Of a stretch of 19,865 nucleotides of DNA, positions 16,172 to 19,865 are shown piece after piece. The DNA is from Candidatus Omnitrophota bacterium (lineage in GTDB: Bacteria > Omnitrophota > Gorgyraeia > Duberdicusellales > 4484-171), in NCBI GenBank assembly GCA_030601015.1, contig JAUVUO010000003.1, positions 1 to 19,865 on the forward strand, read 5' to 3'. The stretch's first letter is position 1; the number at the start of each line of letters is the position of its first letter. Made by a program: the position numbers and the translations under genes. Below the pieces are notes generated by a model. It was not told the origin of the DNA and did not search any database. It saw only the letters and a program-made list of their open reading frames with translations.

Positions 16172-16457
16172 CTGAAATATTGGCTTTACCCTTAATTATT
16201 ATTTTTTTAACACATTTAAATCCAAGAATATAATTTTACTGTTGAGAGAGATAACAGCCGCGAGTGCTATTATTCAACGCTATCATGGTTTTCGATGGTT
16301 TTTCGTTAAATAAAAGGGGTAAGAGATTAGTTTTTATCTGTAATAAATCATTTACTTTCATTGGCATAGTTGTTAAAATATTTTTTAAATGAAAGGGTTC
16401 TGTTAGTAAAAAAGTGCTTACAAATAAGATATTATTGTACAATTAAGGAGGATAAAA
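16172..16457. other. Intergenic stretch without a recognised gene
   Basis: About 286 bases between the tail-anchored helix-turn-helix gene and the tRNA-binding protein gene. I see no tRNA or convincing protein. It contains a short tandem duplication (ATGGTTTTCG at 16285-16294 followed by ATGGTTTTTCG at 16295-16305), and TTGTACAA at 16435-16442 overlapping a TACAAT that could be a -10 for the next gene, but with no good -35. Confidence 0.4.
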
Positions 16458-16778
16458 GTGGTAAATTTTGATGATTTTTTAAAATTAGATTTACGAGTTG
16501 GCAAAATTTTGGAAGTGAATGCTCATCCTAACGCTGAAAAGCTTTATTTGTTAAAAGTAGATATCGGAGAGAAAGAAATTCAGATAGTCGCAGGAATCAA
16601 ACCTTTTTATGTGCAAGAGGAATTAATCGGTAAATTGATAACGGTTATCGTTAATTTAGAACCGAAAAATATAAGAGGTGTTTTGTCTGAAGGAATGATT
16701 CTTGCCGCACAGGGAAAAGAAGATGTGAGTTTAATCATTTCAGATAAAGATGTCACCGTTGGCAGTACAATAAGATAA
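16458..16778 (+). CDS. Stand-alone tRNA-binding (EMAP/Arc1p-like OB-fold) protein
   Basis: This 106-residue protein matches the C-terminal tRNA-binding domain of methionyl-tRNA synthetase and the related CsaA fold. Seen are FLKLDLRVGKILEV, HPNAEKLYLLKVDIG, IVAGIKPFY, the EELIGK and NLEPKNIRGVLSEGM block, and a terminal GSTIR. In many bacteria this domain is fused to MetG; here it is free, so it may act in trans as a MetG beta-type subunit or as a chaperone-like tRNA binder. The start is GTG with an excellent AAGGAGG (16445-16451) six bases upstream. No metG catalytic gene is visible in the window. Confidence 0.88.
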   Translation: MVNFDDFLKLDLRVGKILEVNAHPNAEKLYLLKVDIGEKEIQIVAGIKPFYVQEELIGKLITVIVNLEPKNIRGVLSEGMILAAQGKEDVSLIISDKDVTVGSTIR

Positions 16779-16807
16779 ATAATTCGATTTAAATTGAATT
16801 ATTTATC
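16774..16807. repeat. 34-bp near-perfect palindrome at the end of the tRNA-binding protein gene
   Basis: GATAAATAATTC (16774-16785) and GAATTATTTATC (16796-16807) are perfect 12-base inverted arms. The centre (16786-16795) contains ATTTAAAT, flanked by one G/T mismatch. The left arm includes the TAA stop codon. It is not followed by a T-run, so it is not a classical terminator; it could be an mRNA-end stem or a protein-binding palindrome. Confidence 0.6.
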
Positions 16808-16844
16808 GGAAGAAAGAATATAAAGGATATTAGGAGTATTAAGT

Positions 16845-17258
16845 ATGATAACAAAATATATTAAATCAAAGACAAAAGGCAATAACGACATTATCGATAT
16901 CACACCTGAATTAAAAAAGATTTTGGTAGAAGAAGGCCTAAAAGACGGCATTTTGTTTTTATCGATTATTGGATCAACCGCCGGACTGACTACTATGGAG
17001 TATGAACCGGGATTAGTTAAGGATTTAAAGAATTCGTTTGAAGAAAATTTTCCTTATAAAAAAGATTATTTTCATAATAGTACATGGTCAGACGATAATG
17101 GGCATTCCCATTTAAGAAGTTCTTTTATTAAAACGAATATATTTGTCTCTATAACAGACTCCAAATTAGATTTAGGCACGTGGCAGCAAATAGTTTTAAT
17201 AGATTTTGATACCAAACAAAGGGAAAGAACAATTGTTGTGAAATATATTCAGAGTTAA
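16845..17258 (+). CDS. YjbQ/UPF0047 family protein
   Basis: A 137-residue cytoplasmic protein of the YjbQ (UPF0047) family. Members have weak thiamine-phosphate-synthase activity in vitro in E. coli, and the physiological role is unsettled. Motifs seen are DITPELKKIL, the GSTAGLTTMEYEPGLVKDL block, SDDNGHSHLRSSFI (the conserved Gly-His-x-His segment) and GTWQQIVLIDFD followed by RERTIVV near the end. Length is normal. TAGGAG (16831-16836) precedes the ATG by eight bases. It lies between a tRNA-binding protein gene and an exonuclease gene, with the palindrome at 16774-16807 just upstream, so it may be transcribed with its neighbours. Confidence 0.88.
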   Translation: MITKYIKSKTKGNNDIIDITPELKKILVEEGLKDGILFLSIIGSTAGLTTMEYEPGLVKDLKNSFEENFPYKKDYFHNSTWSDDNGHSHLRSSFIKTNIFVSITDSKLDLGTWQQIVLIDFDTKQRERTIVVKYIQS

Positions 17259-17310
17259 ACAAATTGATTCAATTTTTTTAGTATTTACTAAGTTATTGGT
17301 TTGGGAGTAA

Positions 17311-18129
17311 ATGGATTTTACAAGAAATATCAATGAAGTTGATTTAGTTTTTTTGGATTTAGAGACTACAGGCCTTAATGCCGTTTTTGGAGATTCTATT
17401 TGCGAGATAGGGGCGATCAAAGTCAGAAGCGGAAAAATAATAGATAAGTTGAACCGTTTGGTTAATCCAGGGAAACCTGTATCTATTGAGTCTTATAATA
17501 TTCATAAAATATCAGACGAACAATTAAGAGCTGCGCCGTTTTTTGATGAATTGTGTGAAGATGTAATAAAATTTCTTAAAGGATCAGTCATTTGTGCTTA
17601 TAATGTGAAATTTGATATTGGGTTTATTGAATCGCATTTAAAAAAAATTGGACGGGCACCTTTAAATTTGCCTACAATTGATATTCTTTCTATGGCGAGA
17701 GATGTGTTGAAATTGCCAAGATATAATTTAGATGCGGTTGCTGGATTTTTCAATGTTGACTGCAGTAGAGGATTTCATAGAGCCTTAATAGACGCGGATA
17801 TAGCCCGCGAAGTATTTTTTAATCTAATAAACATTTTTAAAAATAAAAAAATTGAAACTTTATATGAGTTTATATCTCTTTATGGTTGGGCTGAAGATAT
17901 AATTAAATTAAGAGAAAATAAAAAGATTGATTTGTTTAAAGAAGCTATAGATAAAAATATGAATATAAAAATGCGGTTTTTTTCAACAGATAATGTTTTA
18001 GAAGAGAAAGTAATAATACCGCTGCGTATTTTTCAGGAGAATCGCAAATTTTGTCTTTTGTATCAAGCGGGAAAACAAGGGAGTTCAAATATAAGAATAA
18101 ACCGTATTTTTAAAGCTGAACCTTTTTGA
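17311..18129 (+). CDS. DEDDh 3'-5' exonuclease (DnaQ/PolC-like) with WYL-like C-terminal domain
   Basis: In 272 residues, the N-terminal 175 are a DnaQ-type exonuclease with all five acidic/His landmarks: D16 and E18 (LDLETTGL), D102 (YNVKFDIGF), H156 and D161 (HRALIDADIA). It probably acts in proofreading, repair or RNA trimming. The C-terminal part (about 205-272: FKEAIDKNMNIKMRFF, then VIIPLRIF and LLYQ, ending RINRIFKAEP) resembles a WYL domain, a ligand-binding regulatory module usually found in transcription factors and defence proteins. That assignment is inferred from pattern only. GGGAG precedes the ATG by three bases, which is short. The next gene is an Lrp-type regulator. Confidence 0.85.
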   Translation: MDFTRNINEVDLVFLDLETTGLNAVFGDSICEIGAIKVRSGKIIDKLNRLVNPGKPVSIESYNIHKISDEQLRAAPFFDELCEDVIKFLKGSVICAYNVKFDIGFIESHLKKIGRAPLNLPTIDILSMARDVLKLPRYNLDAVAGFFNVDCSRGFHRALIDADIAREVFFNLINIFKNKKIETLYEFISLYGWAEDIIKLRENKKIDLFKEAIDKNMNIKMRFFSTDNVLEEKVIIPLRIFQENRKFCLLYQAGKQGSSNIRINRIFKAEPF

Positions 18130-18218
18130 TTATATGCATAAAAATATAGAGAAATGGCTGTTATTCTGATAAAATGTTTATTTGTAAGGACGGTTTGCAA
18201 ATAATGGAGGTAAAAAGG

Positions 18219-18701
18219 ATGGATGAGATATTAGAATTATTGGAGAACAATGCGCGAATACCTTTAGAAGATTTAGTAAAGCTGACAGGGAAAGGGAAAA
18301 AAGACATTCAAAAATTAATGAAAGGTTATGAAAAAAAAGGAATAATTGTAAAGTATAAAACTGTGATTAACCGTCAAAAGATTAAAGGTGATCAAGGGGT
18401 TTTTGCTTTAATAGAAGTTAAAATAACTCCTCAAAAAGATGTTGGTTTTGATTCGGTTGCTGAAAGAATTTATCGGTTTCCGGAAGTGAAAAGTTGTTAT
18501 CTTCTTTCAGGAACATATGATTTGCTTTTATTCGTAGAGGGTAAAGACATTCATACTGTTGCAAGTTTTGTTTCTGAAAAATTAGCGCCTTTAAGTTTAG
18601 TAAAGGGAACAGCTACACATTTTATGCTGAAAAAATATAAAGAAGATGGTGTAGTTTTAGTAAAAGATTCTGATAATAAAAGATTACCGATAACTTATTG
18701 A
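18219..18701 (+). CDS. Lrp/AsnC family transcriptional regulator
   Basis: A regulator of about 160 residues. The N-terminal winged helix-turn-helix (about 1-50, MDEILELLENNARIPLEDLV, then VKLTGKGKKDIQKLMKGYEKKGII) is followed by an alpha-beta RAM effector-binding domain (about 60-135, with SGTYDLLLFVEG). Family members bind amino acids and often control nearby amino-acid genes. The start is set at ATG 18219 because GGAGG (18206-18210) lies eight bases upstream and the family N-terminus begins there; an earlier ATG at 18174 would add 15 unrelated residues. The aminotransferase gene directly downstream is the likely target, an arrangement seen with alaR/alaT-type pairs. Confidence 0.88.
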   Translation: MDEILELLENNARIPLEDLVKLTGKGKKDIQKLMKGYEKKGIIVKYKTVINRQKIKGDQGVFALIEVKITPQKDVGFDSVAERIYRFPEVKSCYLLSGTYDLLLFVEGKDIHTVASFVSEKLAPLSLVKGTATHFMLKKYKEDGVVLVKDSDNKRLPITY

Positions 18702-18710
18702 AAAGGGATA

Positions 18711-18743
18711 TTGACACAAGAGTGTCTTTTAAAGGTTTATAAA
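18711..18743 (+). promoter_or_regulatory. Candidate promoter/operator before the aminotransferase gene
   Basis: TTGACA (18711-18716) is followed by an AT-rich TTTATA/TATAAA stretch (18736-18743), but the spacing (19-21) is longer than ideal. GACAC (18713-18717) and GTGTC (18722-18726) form an inverted repeat overlapping the -35, a possible binding site for the adjacent Lrp-type regulator. Tentative. Confidence 0.3.
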
Positions 18744-18768
18744 AATTGAACGTAATCAAAGGAAAAAT

Positions 18769-19865
18769 ATGATTGCTAAAAGAATAAAACAGGTAGCACC
18801 ATCAGGGATAAGAGAATTTTTTGATTTAGTTTTAGCAATGCCGGAGGTAATTTCTTTAGGTGTGGGGGAACCTGACTTTGTTGCACCTTGGAGAATAAGA
18901 GAGAAGGCTATTACGGCATTAGAGGAAGGCTTTACTTCGTATACTTCCAATAGCGGCCTTTTGGTTTTGCGTAAAGGGGTGGCGAAGCTGCTTAAAAAAA
19001 AATACGCGCTGAATTATTGTCCGGATACCGAAATACTTATAACCGTTGGAGTAAGCCAAGGGTTAGATTTGGCTTTAAGGGCAATATTAGATCCGGGTGA
19101 TAAAGTTGTGGTTGTCAGCCCTTATTATGTGGCTTACCCCGCGTTGGTTGAAATTTCTTCAGGCGAAGTTATTTATTTAACAACTAGAGAAGAAGATGGA
19201 TTTAAAATTAATCTGGAAGATTTAAAAAAAGTAGTCAAATTAAAACCCAAAGCCATAATATTAAATTATCCCGGGAACCCCACAGGGGTTTCCTATAGCT
19301 CATCGGAACTAAAAAATATATGGAAGATTTTATCGAAGGAAGATATTATAGTCATTAGTGATGAAACTTATGACGAATTGATTTATAAAGATAAGCATAC
19401 GTGTTTTGCCGGGTTAGACGGAAAATCAAAGACTAAGACAATATTGCTTAACGGATTCTCTAAAGGGTATGCTATGACTGGGTTTAGAGTGGGATTTGCT
19501 TGCGGAGATAAACAAATTATAGAGGCGATGACGAAAATAAATTCTTTTTCTATGTTATGCGGGCCTATAATTTCTCAAATAGCCGCATCTGAAGCTTTGC
19601 TTGCGAGAAAAGAAGTTTCTGTAATGCGTGCTGAGTATAAAAGGAGAAGGGATTTTGTAGTTAAAGAGTTAAATAGAATCGGCCTTTTGACAGTAATGCC
19701 GGAAGGTGCTTTTTATTGTTTTTCGTCTTTAAAGAAATTTAAAATTAACGCGTTAGAATTCGCGAATAAATTATTAATGGAAAAAAAAGTTGCTGTTGTT
19801 CCGGGAAAGGCATTTGGTAAAGGCCTGGATTATTTCATAAGGATATCATACGCTAATTCCCGGGA
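18769..19865 (+). CDS. Class I/II PLP-dependent aminotransferase, 3' end cut by the window
   Basis: At least 365 residues are read, open to the window end, so the stop lies outside and probably only 20-30 residues are missing. Fold-type I landmarks are seen: the N-terminal SLGVGEPDF, the NYPGNPTG block with N170, D198 and Y201 in SDETYDE, PLP-binding K232 in NGFSKGYAMTGFR, R240, and the substrate-carboxylate Arg in FIRISYANS close to the end. This pattern fits aspartate/alanine/aromatic aminotransferases of the Iy-gamma group (AlaT/PatA-like); the substrate cannot be fixed. AAAGGA (18758-18763) lies five bases before the ATG. It is paired with the Lrp-type regulator upstream. Confidence 0.92.
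   Translation, partial: MIAKRIKQVAPSGIREFFDLVLAMPEVISLGVGEPDFVAPWRIREKAITALEEGFTSYTSNSGLLVLRKGVAKLLKKKYALNYCPDTEILITVGVSQGLDLALRAILDPGDKVVVVSPYYVAYPALVEISSGEVIYLTTREEDGFKINLEDLKKVVKLKPKAIILNYPGNPTGVSYSSSELKNIWKILSKEDIIVISDETYDELIYKDKHTCFAGLDGKSKTKTILLNGFSKGYAMTGFRVGFACGDKQIIEAMTKINSFSMLCGPIISQIAASEALLARKEVSVMRAEYKRRRDFVVKELNRIGLLTVMPEGAFYCFSSLKKFKINALEFANKLLMEKKVAVVPGKAFGKGLDYFIRISYANSR

Noticed and set aside
16285..16305. Two 10-11 base direct repeats as a possible CRISPR or iteron array
   Set aside because: Only two adjacent copies with no spacer pattern; a local duplication.
16236..16442. Minus-strand 68-residue open frame in the intergenic stretch
   Set aside because: No ribosome-binding site, no recognisable motif, and it sits alone against the direction of all neighbours.

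Overview
The window is about 20 kb of AT-rich bacterial chromosome (weak GC, many A/T-ending codons). It carries core housekeeping genes: dnaG, rpoD, gatCAB and tsaD. Gene density is high, Shine-Dalgarno sites are clear, and several genes overlap as ATGA. The mix (bactofilin, FIST sensor, nif3-like/dnaG/rpoD cluster, GatCAB) suits a poorly cultured phylum such as Omnitrophota, Elusimicrobiota or Aerophobota. That placement is inference only; no rRNA or tRNA gene was seen.

Layout. (1) Positions 1-152 hold a short, GC-richer, strongly structured element with imperfect 19-bp terminal inverted repeats and an internal hairpin. It may be a MITE-like element or an insertion-sequence end. (2) Positions 274-3786, minus strand, form a tightly overlapping sensory operon: a FIST-domain protein, a membrane histidine kinase, and a response regulator with a GGDEF-type output whose motif reads GGDDF. 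(3) A 340-bp AT-rich divergent region follows, with a good extended -10 promoter firing rightward. (4) Positions 4127-9104, plus strand, hold a CvpA-like membrane protein, a Nif3-like metalloprotein, DnaG primase and the RpoD sigma factor. This is a macromolecular-synthesis cluster without rpsU. (5) Positions 9221-14730 hold gatC, gatA and gatB (tRNA-dependent amidotransferase), an S41 C-terminal processing protease coupled to gatB, and tsaD (t6A tRNA modification). (6) Positions 14732-16171 hold an MgtC-like membrane protein, a bactofilin fused to a C-terminal excisionase/MerR-type helix-turn-helix, and a small protein with a related helix-turn-helix followed by a C-terminal membrane anchor. 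(7) Positions 16458-18129 hold a free-standing tRNA-binding OB-fold protein, a YjbQ/UPF0047 protein, and a DEDDh exonuclease with a WYL-like C-terminal domain. (8) Positions 18219-19865 hold an Lrp/AsnC regulator and a class I aminotransferase cut by the window end.

How they work together: the left operon reads as a ligand-sensing two-component pathway with possible cyclic-dinucleotide output. The right-hand genes are replication initiation, transcription initiation and tRNA charging or modification. The least ordinary loci are the bactofilin-HTH / tail-anchored-HTH pair, the exonuclease-WYL fusion, the FIST-kinase-GGDDF operon, and the structured inverted-repeat element at the left edge.
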